A model generated the notes under the pieces. The model was not told the DNA's origin. It did no database searches and was given only the letters and a program-made list of their open reading frames with translations. A DNA stretch of 33,664 nt. It comes from an uncultured Bacilli bacterium (GTDB lineage Bacteria; Bacillota_I; Bacilli_A; RF39; UBA660). A program made the translations under genes and the position numbers. The stretch's first letter is position 1. Every line of letters starts with the position of its first letter. Shown here one piece after another: positions 14,826-22,817 of the stretch. Where the stretch lies: NCBI GenBank assembly GCA_947625215.1, contig CANQNL010000007.1:1-33664 (forward strand). Direction: 5' to 3'.

Positions 14826-15175
14826 TATTTTGACAAACGCTGCATTCTTTGTAATGTAGAGGAAAGTCCATACTTGCACAACCTGTGATGGTTGTAGTGT
14901 TTGTGCATAGGGAAAAAATAACCTATGGCAGATTTTATCTGACGACGCTTAATTGACCTAAGGGTAACTATGGTCAAAAGCATAAAGTGCCGCAGTGACG
15001 ATGCTTTCAGAAATGGAAGAGTGAAACGTGGTAAACTCCGCAAGCAAGAAACCCAAATTATGGTAGGGGAACCTAATAAAAAAGAAAAGAATTTTTTATG
15101 GGACCAGGTAACTGGTAGATAAATGTTTGTCGCCTAGTAATAGGTACAGAATATGGCTTATAAAATATTATTTTA
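14821..15175 (+). ncRNA. rnpB: RNase P RNA (bacterial type B)
   Basis: The catalytic RNA of RNase P, which matures tRNA 5' ends. The conserved cores are present in order: GAGGAAAGTCC near 14859, AAAGTGCCGCAGTGACGA near 14984, GAAACCCAAATTATGGTAGG near 15047, and ACAGAATATGGCTTA near 15146. The organisation resembles the B. subtilis (type B) RNA. AATAGTATTTT (14821-14831) can pair with AAAATATTATT (15162-15172) as helix P1 with one G-U pair, so the 5' end overlaps the gpsB stop codon. The ends are estimated from this pairing. Confidence 0.95.
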
Positions 15176-15194
15176 TTTATAAGGAAGGTAGCTT

Positions 15195-15662
15195 ATGAAA
15201 GAAATAGGACAGCAGCTTAAAACGGCTCGTGAAAATATGAGTGTGTCGATCGAAGAAGTCGCTGAAGACTTAAAGGTAAGACCAACTCAAGTTGAAAATA
15301 TTGAAGCTGGCAATTCTGAAGCTTTTGATGATGTATTTTATCTTAAGTACTTTATCAGAGATTATGCGAAATATTTAGGTTTAAATAAGGAAGATTTAGT
15401 TGATGAATTTAATGAATACTTATTTGATTATACTTCGAGATTATCGCTAGATGATATCAAGGTAGCCGTTAAAGAAAAGAAACCTGAAAAGGCAATTAAA
15501 TCACCATATACCAAAGAAAAAAGAGGAAAGTTTCCAATTCTCCCAATTTTAGTGTATAGTTTAATTATTGTGTTAATTGGAATTGTCATTTATTTTATAA
15601 TGAACATAAGTGACGATAGTGATAATTTTGAAGAAGGAACTGTCATATCTGACAGAAAGTAG
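15195..15662 (+). CDS. ymfM: RodZ-like membrane-anchored HTH protein (YmfM type)
   Basis: The 155-residue protein has a RodZ-type helix-turn-helix domain (1-70, with IGQQLKTARENMSVSIEEVA and YLKYFIRDYAKYLG). A basic linker (about 93-112) and one membrane segment (about 114-136) follow, with a short outside tail. RodZ links the MreB cytoskeleton to the wall-elongation machinery. The extracellular domain is nearly absent, as in some Gram-positive forms. It precedes pgsA by 8 bases, matching the ymfM-pgsA pair of Bacillus. The start ATG 15195 has an AAGGAAGG-type SD. Confidence 0.88.
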   Translation: MKEIGQQLKTARENMSVSIEEVAEDLKVRPTQVENIEAGNSEAFDDVFYLKYFIRDYAKYLGLNKEDLVDEFNEYLFDYTSRLSLDDIKVAVKEKKPEKAIKSPYTKEKRGKFPILPILVYSLIIVLIGIVIYFIMNISDDSDNFEEGTVISDRK

Positions 15663-15670
15663 GAGGAATT

Positions 15671-16273
15671 ATGAATACGCCAAATAAATTAACAATGTTT
15701 AGAATCTTTTTAACATTTGTAATAATTGCTATTTTATTATTTCCATTTTCAGCTATGGGAATAACTATTCCACAAATATTTATTAATGAGACTTTAGTTA
15801 TTGATATTCGCTATTTAATTGCGGGAGGATTATTTATAATCGCTTCCCTTACTGACTGTTTAGATGGATATATTGCTAGAAAGTATGATATGATTACCGA
15901 TTTTGGGAAAATGATGGATGCTATTGCTGATAAAATTTTAGTTAATGCCGTACTTATCATATTATGTGCCCAAGGATTTATTCATCCAATTATTCCTGTA
16001 GTTATTATTTTAAGAGATACAGCTATTGATTCAGTTAAAATGATCGCTGGTAATAAAGGTAAAGTTATTGCTGCCAGCAAATTAGGTAAAGCTAAAACAA
16101 TTGTAATGATGATTGGTTTATCCCTTACTTTATTCTATAACTTACCATTTGAATTATGGAATTTAAGAATAGCAGACTTCTTATTAATATTAGCGGCAAT
16201 TCTTTCAATTGTATCAGGCGTTCAGTACTATATGGCAAATAGAAAAATAATATTCGAAGATGATAGGATTTAA
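15671..16273 (+). CDS. pgsA: CDP-diacylglycerol-glycerol-3-phosphate 3-phosphatidyltransferase
   Basis: This 200-residue integral membrane enzyme makes phosphatidylglycerol phosphate, the first step to phosphatidylglycerol and cardiolipin. The CDP-alcohol phosphotransferase signature D-x2-DG-x2-AR-x8-G-x3-D-x3-D is complete: D62, D65, G66, A69, R70, G79, D83 and D87. Several hydrophobic helices surround it. The SD AGGAGG lies right after the stop of the RodZ-like gene. The gene ends in a terminator, so recA is transcribed separately. cinA, which lies between pgsA and recA in Bacillus, is absent here. Confidence 0.95.
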   Translation: MNTPNKLTMFRIFLTFVIIAILLFPFSAMGITIPQIFINETLVIDIRYLIAGGLFIIASLTDCLDGYIARKYDMITDFGKMMDAIADKILVNAVLIILCAQGFIHPIIPVVIILRDTAIDSVKMIAGNKGKVIAASKLGKAKTIVMMIGLSLTLFYNLPFELWNLRIADFLLILAAILSIVSGVQYYMANRKIIFEDDRI

Positions 16274-16290
16274 TCCTATTTTTTCTTTTT
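16263..16290 (+). terminator. Terminator after pgsA
   Basis: ATAGGAT (16263-16269) and ATCCTAT (16273-16279) form a stem around the stop codon, followed by a long T-rich run. Confidence 0.85.
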
Positions 16291-16312
16291 TTAAAAGAAT
16301 TTTACATTTTTT

Positions 16313-16326
16313 TGAACAAATGTTCG
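16313..16326 (+). promoter_or_regulatory. LexA (SOS) box of recA
   Basis: GAACAAATGTTC at 16314-16325 is a perfect palindrome, followed by G. It matches the Gram-positive LexA box CGAAC-N4-GTTCG except for the first base. It ends 10 bases upstream of the recA -35, so LexA repression of recA is expected. Confidence 0.85.
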
Positions 16327-16335
16327 TAAAAAGTG

Positions 16336-16364
16336 TTGACAAGATAATTTTTATAGGTTAAAAT
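16336..16364 (+). promoter_or_regulatory. recA promoter
   Basis: A perfect TTGACA (16336-16341), 17 bases, and TAAAAT (16359-16364). A TATAAT at 16364-16369 has poorer spacing. Confidence 0.8.
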
Positions 16365-16399
16365 ATAATTGTAGGAATCAAAAAATAAGGAGGAAAAAT

Positions 16400-17425
16400 A
16401 TGGCAAAAACTACAGCCGATAATGATCAAAATTTAAAAAGTGTCTTAGCAGATATAGAAAAACAATTTGGAAAAGGTTCAATTATGCGTTTGGGTGACGA
16501 TGAAAAACGTGAAATTGATGTTATTCCAAGTGGTAGTATAGCTTTAGATATCGCTTTAGGAATAGGAGGATATCCAAAAGGAAGAATTATTGAAATATAT
16601 GGACCTGAGTCAAGTGGTAAAACGACTTTTGCACTTCACGCAATTGCTGAAGCCCAAAAACTTGGTGGCAAGGTAGCCTTTATCGATGCCGAAAACTCAT
16701 TAGATCCACAGTATGCTGAAAGATTAGGAGTTAATATAAATGATTTACTTCTTTCACAGCCAGATAATGGTGAACAGGCTTTAGAAATAACAGAAGCTTT
16801 AGTTAGAAGTGGGGCTATTAGTGTTATTGTAATCGATTCAGTGGCTGCTTTAGTACCACAAGCAGAAATCGAAGGAGAAATGGGTGATTCACACGTTGGA
16901 CTTCAAGCAAGACTTATGAGCCAAGCTTTAAGAAAACTTGCTGGAATTATTAATAAGACGGGAACAGTCGCAATTTTTATTAACCAATTACGTGAAAAAG
17001 TCGGAGTAATGTTTGGTAATCCTGAGGTTACACCTGGAGGCAGAGCTTTAAAATTTTACTCTTCAATTAGACTTGAAATTAGAAGAAGTGAACAAATTAA
17101 ATTAGGTACTGAAATTATTGGTAATAAGACAAGCGTTAAAGTTGTTAAAAATAAAATGGCCCCTCCATTTAAAACTTGTTCAGTTGATATTATGTATGGA
17201 ACAGGCATTTCAATGGAAGGTGAATTAGCTGATTTAGGCGCTGAAGCTAATATTGTTGAAAAATCAGGTGCTTGGTATGCCTATAAAGGTGAAAAAATTG
17301 GCCAAGGTAAGGAAAACGTTAAAGAGTATTTTAAAGCTAATCCAAAGGTTAGAGATGAGATTTTAAAACAAGTTCGTGATTATTATCACGTTAGTAAAAA
17401 TACCGAAAAACCTAAAGAAAAATAA
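16400..17425 (+). CDS. recA: Recombinase RecA
   Basis: The 341-residue ATP-dependent strand-exchange protein activates LexA cleavage. Walker A is GPESSGKT (68-75), and Walker B lies in [13 protein letters not shown]. The DNA-binding loops are [20 protein letters not shown] read across 16864-16923 and the [15 protein letters not shown] segment. The usual DAEHALDP reads DAENSLDP (His to Asn99, Ala to Ser100), a mild departure from the common form. A strong SD (AAGGAGG) and a LexA box indicate an SOS-regulated single-gene unit, ending in a clear terminator. Confidence 0.98.
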   Translation: MAKTTADNDQNLKSVLADIEKQFGKGSIMRLGDDEKREIDVIPSGSIALDIALGIGGYPKGRIIEIYGPESSGKTTFALHAIAEAQKLGGKVAFIDAENSLDPQYAERLGVNINDLLLSQPDNGEQALEITEALVRSGAISVIVIDSVAALVPQAEIEGEMGDSHVGLQARLMSQALRKLAGIINKTGTVAIFINQLREKVGVMFGNPEVTPGGRALKFYSSIRLEIRRSEQIKLGTEIIGNKTSVKVVKNKMAPPFKTCSVDIMYGTGISMEGELADLGAEANIVEKSGAWYAYKGEKIGQGKENVKEYFKANPKVRDEILKQVRDYYHVSKNTEKPKEK

Positions 17426-17428
17426 TTT

Positions 17429-17455
17429 AAAGTGACTATAGAAGTCACTTTTTCT
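17429..17455 (+). terminator. Terminator after recA
   Basis: AAGTGACT (17430-17437) pairs with AGTCACTT (17443-17450), followed by T. Confidence 0.9.
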
Positions 17456-17483
17456 TGACTTATTTTCTAGTCGCTTGTACAAT
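17455..17483 (+). promoter_or_regulatory. rny promoter
   Basis: TTGACT (17455-17460), 17 bases, TACAAT (17478-17483). It begins within the T run of the recA terminator. Confidence 0.75.
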
Positions 17484-17489
17484 ATAGGT

Positions 17490-17506
17490 AGTGATTAAAA
17501 ATCACT
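17490..17506 (+). other. Stem-loop at the predicted 5' end of the rny mRNA
   Basis: AGTGATT (17490-17496) pairs with AATCACT (17500-17506) around AAA, starting about 7 bases after the -10. A 5'-terminal stem of this kind can protect an mRNA from 5'-end-dependent decay. There is no T run, so it is not a terminator. Confidence 0.5.
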
Positions 17507-17528
17507 AAATAGTTATGGAGGTAATAAT

Positions 17529-19082
17529 ATGTCAAGTACTATTTTCTCCATTTTGCTAGTTGTTATTGGACTTTTTGTAGGTATTATCGCAATGATAATT
17601 TTAGGTTATGTTAGAGGCTTTTCCGCATCTAGAAAAGCCAATTCAATAATTGAAAAAGCCAAAAAAGAAGCTGATAAGGCTAAACGCGATAGCGTGCTTG
17701 AGGCTAAAGAAGAAGCACATAGAATAAAAAACGAAACTGATAAAGAAATTAAAGAAAAAAAACAAGAAATAATTGAATCAGAAGGACGCCTTTTAGCCCG
17801 TGAAGAAAGTATGGATAGAAGGGATCAGAACCTTCAAAATCGTGAACAATTATTAGATGAAAAAGAAAACAATTTAAACCAAAAGCAAAAAGATCTTCAA
17901 GATAAGCAAGTGGAGCTTGAAAATGCAAGAGAAGAGCAAATAAAAGAATTGGAAAAAATTTCCGGATATTCTAAAAAAGAGGCTCGCGAAGAAATAATGA
18001 AAAAAACTGAGGAAATGATGGATTTAGAAATTGCCTCATATATTAAAGATCGCGAAGCTGAAGCAAAATTAGATGCTGATAAAAAAGCTAAATCATTAAT
18101 GGTATCAGCGATGCAAAAATATGCATCCGATGTAGCCAATGAACAGACAGTTACGGTTGCTACTTTACCTAACGATGAAATGAAAGGCCGTATTATTGGT
18201 AGGGAAGGACGAAACATTAGAACCATTGAAGCAGTTACAGGAGTGGATTTAATTATCGATGATACTCCTGAGGCTATTGTTTTATCTAGCTTTGACCCTT
18301 ATCGTAGAGAAATTGCGAAAATTACATTAGATGCACTTATCAAGGATGGAAGAATTCATCCTGGTAGAATTGAAGAAGTTTATGATAAAACAGTTAAAGA
18401 AATGAAAAGCAAGTTGATGGAATATGGTGAAAATGCTTTATTCGAACTTGGAATTACTAAAATGGATAATGAGTTAATTGAAACATTAGGAAAACTACAT
18501 TTTAGAACTAGTTATGGTCAGAATGCATTAAAGCATTCATTAGAGGTTGCCCATATTGCGGGGTTATTAGCTGGTGAACTTGGCGAAAATGTTAGTGTTG
18601 CTAAGCGCGCGGGATTACTTCACGATATTGGAAAAGCAATCGACCACGAAGTTGAAGGAAGCCACGTTGAGATAGGCGTTAAGCTTGCTCAAAAATATGG
18701 TGAAAATGACATAGTTATTAATGCAATTGCTTCTCATCACGGTGATACTGAACCTACTAGTGTTATTTCGGTATTAGTAGCTATTGCGGATGCTTTATCA
18801 GCATCAAGACCTGGTGCAAGAAATGATTCATTAGAAAACTATGTTCAAAGATTAACTGAACTTGAAAAAATTGGTAATGAAATTCCTGGCGTTGAAAAAT
18901 CATTTGCTGTTCAAGCGGGAAGAGAATTACGAGTTATTGTTAAGCCTGAAGATATTAGTGATACTGAGAGCGTTAAAGTCGCAAGAGAAGTTAAAGATAA
19001 AATCGAAACAACATTACAATATCCAGGAACAATTAAAGTTGTTGTTATTAGAGAAACCAGAGCTACGGAAGAAGCTAAATAG
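17529..19082 (+). CDS. rny: Ribonuclease Y
   Basis: This is the 517-residue membrane-anchored endoribonuclease that starts bulk mRNA decay in Firmicutes. It has one N-terminal membrane segment (about 5-28) and a long charged coiled coil (about 35-190). A KH domain follows with [15 protein letters not shown] near 220. The HD domain carries [11 protein letters not shown] (His365, Asp366) and later IASHHGD. The length is the usual one. It has its own promoter and an SD (GGAGG) before ATG 17529, and follows recA as in Bacillus. The 5' stem-loop hints at control of its own mRNA stability, which is inference. Confidence 0.97.
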   Translation: MSSTIFSILLVVIGLFVGIIAMIILGYVRGFSASRKANSIIEKAKKEADKAKRDSVLEAKEEAHRIKNETDKEIKEKKQEIIESEGRLLAREESMDRRDQNLQNREQLLDEKENNLNQKQKDLQDKQVELENAREEQIKELEKISGYSKKEAREEIMKKTEEMMDLEIASYIKDREAEAKLDADKKAKSLMVSAMQKYASDVANEQTVTVATLPNDEMKGRIIGREGRNIRTIEAVTGVDLIIDDTPEAIVLSSFDPYRREIAKITLDALIKDGRIHPGRIEEVYDKTVKEMKSKLMEYGENALFELGITKMDNELIETLGKLHFRTSYGQNALKHSLEVAHIAGLLAGELGENVSVAKRAGLLHDIGKAIDHEVEGSHVEIGVKLAQKYGENDIVINAIASHHGDTEPTSVISVLVAIADALSASRPGARNDSLENYVQRLTELEKIGNEIPGVEKSFAVQAGRELRVIVKPEDISDTESVKVAREVKDKIETTLQYPGTIKVVVIRETRATEEAK

Positions 19083-19096
19083 GTTTCTTTTTTTTA
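19052..19096 (+). terminator. Probable terminator of rny
   Basis: AGAAACC (19052-19058) can pair with GGTTTCT (19082-19088), followed by eight T. The loop is long (23 bases) and contains the stop codon, so it is less certain than the others. Confidence 0.5.
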
Positions 19097-19201
19097 TTAG
19101 CGGCAAAGATAATACGAAGTAATTTTAAAGAATCATATAATATATTAGAATAGCAAGCTTATGTCTTTATTCATTAGTAATATAGAATAAGGAGGCGAAA
19201 T

Positions 19202-19687
19202 ATGAAAAAAAGAAAAACTATTATGATATGTTTTTTAATATTCATACTATCGATGATGGTGCCTAGCTATTCTGCTTATATGGCTAAATTTGAGTTTGAT
19301 GGAACAGCCACAATCACTAGTAAATGGGATGTTGAAATAGTAGATGTTGAAGTGGTTAGCTTTAGTGATGGTTGTGATGCCGGCACACCAACATACACGA
19401 ATAATTCCGTTTCATTTGATGCTAAATTAAATAAACCTGGCGATAGTATCACTTATAAGGTTAGTATAGAAAATAAAGGAACCTTAGATGCCGTTTTAAA
19501 AAATTTTATATTTAAAACTAACAATGATTCTATAATTAAGTTTGAAACGACGATGATTGATGAAAAATTAAAGGCAGGAAATTTAACCACATTTAATATT
19601 ATCGTAACTTACGATAATAAAATTACTGAAATGCCTGAAAGCACCACTGACCATATTGTTGGAATTATTGAATATGGACAGGAATAG
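19202..19687 (+). CDS. Exported TasA/camelysin-like protein without a Cys tail
   Basis: The 161-residue protein has a signal-peptide region (TIMICFLIFILSMMVPSYSAY) and a single beta-rich domain. It shares with the protein at 10366 the pattern TITSKWDVEI, then KPGDSITYKVSIENKGT, then an aliphatic-rich end (IIVTYDNKITEMP). These fit SipW-processed TasA/CalY-type exported proteins, which form or decorate extracellular fibres. No signal peptidase gene is next to it. The SD is the strong AAGGAGG before ATG 19202. It is followed after 39 bases by a DUF5305-like membrane protein, which I take to be a partner. TATAAT at 19136-19141 may be its -10, but no -35 is clear. Confidence 0.82.
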   Translation: MKKRKTIMICFLIFILSMMVPSYSAYMAKFEFDGTATITSKWDVEIVDVEVVSFSDGCDAGTPTYTNNSVSFDAKLNKPGDSITYKVSIENKGTLDAVLKNFIFKTNNDSIIKFETTMIDEKLKAGNLTTFNIIVTYDNKITEMPESTTDHIVGIIEYGQE

Positions 19688-19726
19688 AAATAGGATAAGC
19701 TGCTATTCAAAGAAAGGTGACTAACA

Positions 19727-20701
19727 ATGATAAGGCTTAGTAAACTGCTGGAACTTATTTTAAAAATTGTTTTTGTAATTGGATTATGTTTAGTAATTGC
19801 ATATTTTATGGGCTTTCAAGAAAGAAACGAGCCAATATATGAATATACTATTAATAAAGACACTAATAGTGCCGTTTCATTAAAAGCCAATGATTTTTAT
19901 AACAATAATTTTTACAGTGATTATTATGTAGCTTCAGCTATTGATCTAGTAAATACTAATTTTAAATATAAATTTGTTGGTAGTAAAAAAGCTGATATTA
20001 ATTATGAATACAATATAACCGCTACCTTAATAGGAAACTTTAATGATAATGAAAAAACAGAAGAAGTATGGCGACAAGATTTTATTATAAAAGATAAGAA
20101 AAATAAAAATACTAACAAGGATTTTATGATTGATGAAAATTTCAAAATTAATTTTGATGATTATTACAAGTTAGTAAAAGAGTATGAAAAAGCCTATCAT
20201 ATAGTAATAGATGCACAATTAGAAGTGAAATTAAATGTTATTTATAAAATCAATGTAGCTAAAAATCATTCAATAAAAATCAAAGACAATATTGAACTTG
20301 TAATTCCCATTAATAATACGGTAGCGCATATCGATAAAAATCACAACAAAAAAGTAACCAAAGAGTTATTACCTAAGGTTGAAAATAATATAAATGCTTT
20401 ATATATAAGTGGTATTGTAATGATGCTTATATCGGTATTTATTTATATGATAAAAATAGTGCTTGATAAAAATAATCGAAACAATGATAAATATTTTAAA
20501 CATTTTTTATATAGTAACCGCGATTTAATTGTTACTGTTAAAAATAAACCTAATATTGATAATTTAAAAATAATGCATTTAGATATTATTGACGATTTAA
20601 TTGATATAGCTGAGCAAAATAATTCTAATATCATTTATTATGCGAATGAAAAAATTTTATATGTAATTATCGGCAGTTATGTTTATATCTATAAATATTA
20701 A
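19727..20701 (+). CDS. DUF5305-type membrane protein
   Basis: The 324-residue protein has an N-terminal membrane helix (about 9-28), an outside domain of about 190 residues, and a second helix (about 227-246). A cytoplasmic tail of about 75 residues ends in NIIYYANEKILYVIIGSYVY. This arrangement and tail fit DUF5305, a family I associate with signal peptidase and TasA-like genes in archaea and Firmicutes. The molecular role is unknown; a chaperone or export partner for the protein upstream is inference. The SD AAAGGTGA precedes ATG 19727. Confidence 0.75.
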   Translation: MIRLSKLLELILKIVFVIGLCLVIAYFMGFQERNEPIYEYTINKDTNSAVSLKANDFYNNNFYSDYYVASAIDLVNTNFKYKFVGSKKADINYEYNITATLIGNFNDNEKTEEVWRQDFIIKDKKNKNTNKDFMIDENFKINFDDYYKLVKEYEKAYHIVIDAQLEVKLNVIYKINVAKNHSIKIKDNIELVIPINNTVAHIDKNHNKKVTKELLPKVENNINALYISGIVMMLISVFIYMIKIVLDKNNRNNDKYFKHFLYSNRDLIVTVKNKPNIDNLKIMHLDIIDDLIDIAEQNNSNIIYYANEKILYVIIGSYVYIYKY

Positions 20702-20765
20702 AAAGCCCTTTGGGCTTTCAGCTTGATAAATTGATATATCGAAATTGATATATCAATTTTTAGTT
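20702..20765 (+). terminator. Two successive hairpins after the DUF5305-like gene
   Basis: AAAGCCC (20702-20708) and GGGCTTT (20712-20718) form a short GC-containing stem. Next, AAATTGATATATC (20728-20740) pairs perfectly over 13 bp with GATATATCAATTT (20747-20759), followed by T-rich DNA. The pair separates convergent transcripts. Confidence 0.75.
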
Positions 20766-20777
20766 TTGACTTATTAA

Positions 20778-21155
20778 TTATTCTGGATTTTCAATATCCG
20801 TAAATCCATTTCCTATAAATGCAACATATAAAACTATAATTGTCGAAATAACCGTTAAAATACCTGCATATATTTGAAGTTCAGCAGTTTTCGTATTTAT
20901 ATTATTTTCTTTTTTTATTTCTCTATCTATAAGATCAATTAATAAAAAACCTAAAGCAATAATAAAACCAGCTACTCTATAAAATTTTAAAACAGTATTA
21001 GAAGTTTTTTTATTATATAAAGGCTCTTTGTTTTGAAATTTTAATATTTGATTATAAGTTAAAGTTAATGAAATGAATAAAAGAATAATAAATAAAACTG
21101 TAAGCCCAAACTGCCATTTGGATAGTTTTAATTCCTCTAAGTTATAATTTCTCAT
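20778..21155 (-). CDS. Small integral membrane protein of unknown function
   Basis: The 125-residue protein has three hydrophobic helices (about 14-34, 60-80 and 93-115) and a charged segment (DREIKKENN) between the second and third. I recognise no family. Its ATG overlaps the TGA stop of the upstream polysaccharide deacetylase by 4 bases (ATGA), so the two are translationally coupled. That suggests a cell-envelope role, but no motif supports a specific one. Confidence 0.75.
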   Translation of the reverse strand: MRNYNLEELKLSKWQFGLTVLFIILLFISLTLTYNQILKFQNKEPLYNKKTSNTVLKFYRVAGFIIALGFLLIDLIDREIKKENNINTKTAELQIYAGILTVISTIIVLYVAFIGNGFTDIENPE

Positions 21156-22363
21156 TCGCTTTCTCTAAGCTCTTTTAATTCTAAAAGTTCACTTACAGTA
21201 ACAAATTTAAAGCCTTTATCTTTTAACTTCTTAATTACTTCTTCAAGGGCATTAACCGAATAGGAATGGTTATCGTGCATAATGATAATACTTCCATCTT
21301 TAACGTTTGGTACAATATTATTTATAATGGCATTTGTATTTTTGACTTGCCAGTCTCTAGAATCGACATCCCATAAAACAAAGGTTAAATCAGTATATGA
21401 TTTTAATCTGTCAGAATATCCACCATAAGTTGGTCTAAATAATTTTGGTGTAAAGCCAGTTGCTTTTTTAACTTCTTCCTGTGTTTTGTTAATTTCTTCC
21501 TTAAACTCGGCTTCTGACAATCTATTTAACCATTTGTGACTATAAGAATGATTACCTATTTCATTTCCATTTTGAACCATCCTTGTTAAAACCTCATCAT
21601 AGAAATCCACTTTATTGCCAATGACAAAAAATGTTGCGTAGGCATCATTTTTCTCTAAAATGTCTAGAATTTTAGAAGTATATTTACTTGGACCATCGTC
21701 AAAAGTTAAAGCAACAATTCTATCAGTTGAACTAATGTTTTTCTTTTTAATGCTGATGTAGCTATCACTATCTTTTGATTTATCAATATCAATTAATAAT
21801 TTAAGTGAATTAAGTGGAATATCTAGATATACAATGTTACTATTGCTTTTTAAAATATCAGGTCCAAAATAAATAGTAAGGTTTTCATCATCGATAGTAA
21901 AATATTCATAACTTACATTAGCTAAAAATTCTATGTCAGCTTCTCTATATTTTTCTAAAAGTTTTTGCTTAATATCATAATCTAAAACATCAAGATCACT
22001 TACAATGTCTTCCATACTTAAAAACTTTTTTGTGTTTTTATCATAAGTAAAAGTTTTTATTTTATTAATTGTTTTATTAGCTGTTATTTCTGTAGTCAAA
22101 CTAATATTAACAACCGCATTATTGAGCTCTTTATAAGTATATGAAATATTAAGTTCAGGTTGTTTTAGATTACTATAATCTTTTTTAAAGGAACTATAAG
22201 TCCTATTAACATAAGAACTTATGGCATCATCCAAAGGGCCAATATTCGTAACTGGGTAATTAATGGCAACTAACTCTTTTTCATCTTTGATTATTGTTTT
22301 AATTTCTTTATCACAACCAGTAAAAAGGATTAATAGTGTTAGTAGTAAAAATAATTTTTTCAT
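21152..22363 (-). CDS. Lipoprotein polysaccharide (peptidoglycan) deacetylase
   Basis: The 403-residue protein has a lipobox LFTGC (Cys17) for membrane anchoring. A 180-residue domain with DUF3298/RsiV-like character follows (TYDKNTKKFLSMEDIV, EYFTIDDENLTIYF). The NodB deacetylase domain lies at about 215-400. Catalytic and metal motifs are intact: TFDDGP (220-225), HSYSH (272-276), RPTYGGYS (310-317) and the IIMHD pair (363-364). Proteins with this layout, such as PgdA, remove acetyl groups from wall GlcNAc and confer lysozyme resistance, which is the likely function here. The SD AGGTGAC precedes ATG 22363. It is the first gene of a two-gene minus-strand unit. Confidence 0.92.
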   Translation of the reverse strand: MKKLFLLLTLLILFTGCDKEIKTIIKDEKELVAINYPVTNIGPLDDAISSYVNRTYSSFKKDYSNLKQPELNISYTYKELNNAVVNISLTTEITANKTINKIKTFTYDKNTKKFLSMEDIVSDLDVLDYDIKQKLLEKYREADIEFLANVSYEYFTIDDENLTIYFGPDILKSNSNIVYLDIPLNSLKLLIDIDKSKDSDSYISIKKKNISSTDRIVALTFDDGPSKYTSKILDILEKNDAYATFFVIGNKVDFYDEVLTRMVQNGNEIGNHSYSHKWLNRLSEAEFKEEINKTQEEVKKATGFTPKLFRPTYGGYSDRLKSYTDLTFVLWDVDSRDWQVKNTNAIINNIVPNVKDGSIIIMHDNHSYSVNALEEVIKKLKDKGFKFVTVSELLELKELRESE

Positions 22364-22412
22364 AATGTCACCTAGCTAATTATATGCTTGGGAACATTAA
22401 TTATGTATGTGT

Positions 22413-22755
22413 AAAAAGCGAACATATTACCTTTTGCTTCAGTATTAAAAGTATGTTATTTTTAGAATAGATAAAAAGTAAAAAAATAGAAAAATCAAAA
22501 AACTGAAAAATTCAAAAAAATTAAAAAAACGTTTTTTATAAAAATAATTATTTTTAACTATAAAAACGTTTTCCCTTGAAATTAAAGGCAAAAGTCTGAA
22601 TAATAGTCAAAATAGCATTATAAACAAAAAACTAAAAAAATTAAAAAACTAGAAAAATGTAAACTTGATAAAAATTATTTTTTGGCAAAAATGTTATAAT
22701 TAAAGGGTTTGTTTAAACTGACTAAAAAAAGTTTAAAAAAAGCGAACATTTTATA
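22413..22755 (+). repeat. Direct repeat of AAAAAGCGAACAT flanking the A-rich region
   Basis: AAAAAGCGAACAT occurs at about 22413-22425 and again at 22737-22749, each followed within 5-12 bases by ACCTTTT. The second copy abuts the -35 of the nrdD promoter. It contains CGAAC but no GTTCG half, so it is not a LexA box. Confidence 0.55.
22524..22571. repeat. Two AACGTT palindromes around a third palindrome
   Basis: AAAAAACGTTTTTT (22524-22537) and AAAAACGTTTT (22562-22572) flank an 18-base perfect palindrome, TAAAAATAATTATTTTTA (22539-22556). The second AACGTT site resembles a CcpA cre box with two mismatches. The arrangement looks like a protein-binding region, but the regulator is unknown. 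Confidence 0.5.
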
Positions 22756-22785
22756 TTGACCTTTTACCACTATAACGTGTATAAT
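22756..22785 (+). promoter_or_regulatory. Promoter of the class III ribonucleotide reductase operon
   Basis: TTGACC (22756-22761), 18 bases, and a perfect TATAAT (22780-22785). The sequence from 22769 to 22784 (CACTATAACGTGT core) matches about 11 of 16 positions of the NrdR box, a possible but weak NrdR site over the -10. Confidence 0.7.
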
Positions 22786-22817
22786 TGAAGTACAAAGTAG
22801 GAAGGAACATAAAAATT

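Larger units (their letters stand above)
22364..22755. other. Long A-rich regulatory region between divergent genes
   Basis: This gap has no credible gene. Seven A-tracts with centres near 22475, 22483, 22492, 22499, 22508, 22517 and 22526 are followed by four more between 22626 and 22657, all spaced about 8-9 bases. Between the two clusters lie palindromes (next entry). An extended -10, TGTTATAAT, ends at 22700, and TTTAAAC (22712-22718) can pair with GTTTAAA (22731-22737). The region probably holds control sites for the anaerobic reductase operon. Confidence 0.6.

Noticed and set aside
22413-22425. CGAACAT sites as LexA boxes
   Set aside because: The second half GTTCG is missing in both copies; the true LexA box of the window is at 16314-16325.
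22473-22660. Regular A-tract units as a CRISPR array or tandem repeat
   Set aside because: There are no constant repeats of 23-40 bases with unique spacers; the units are only short A-runs.
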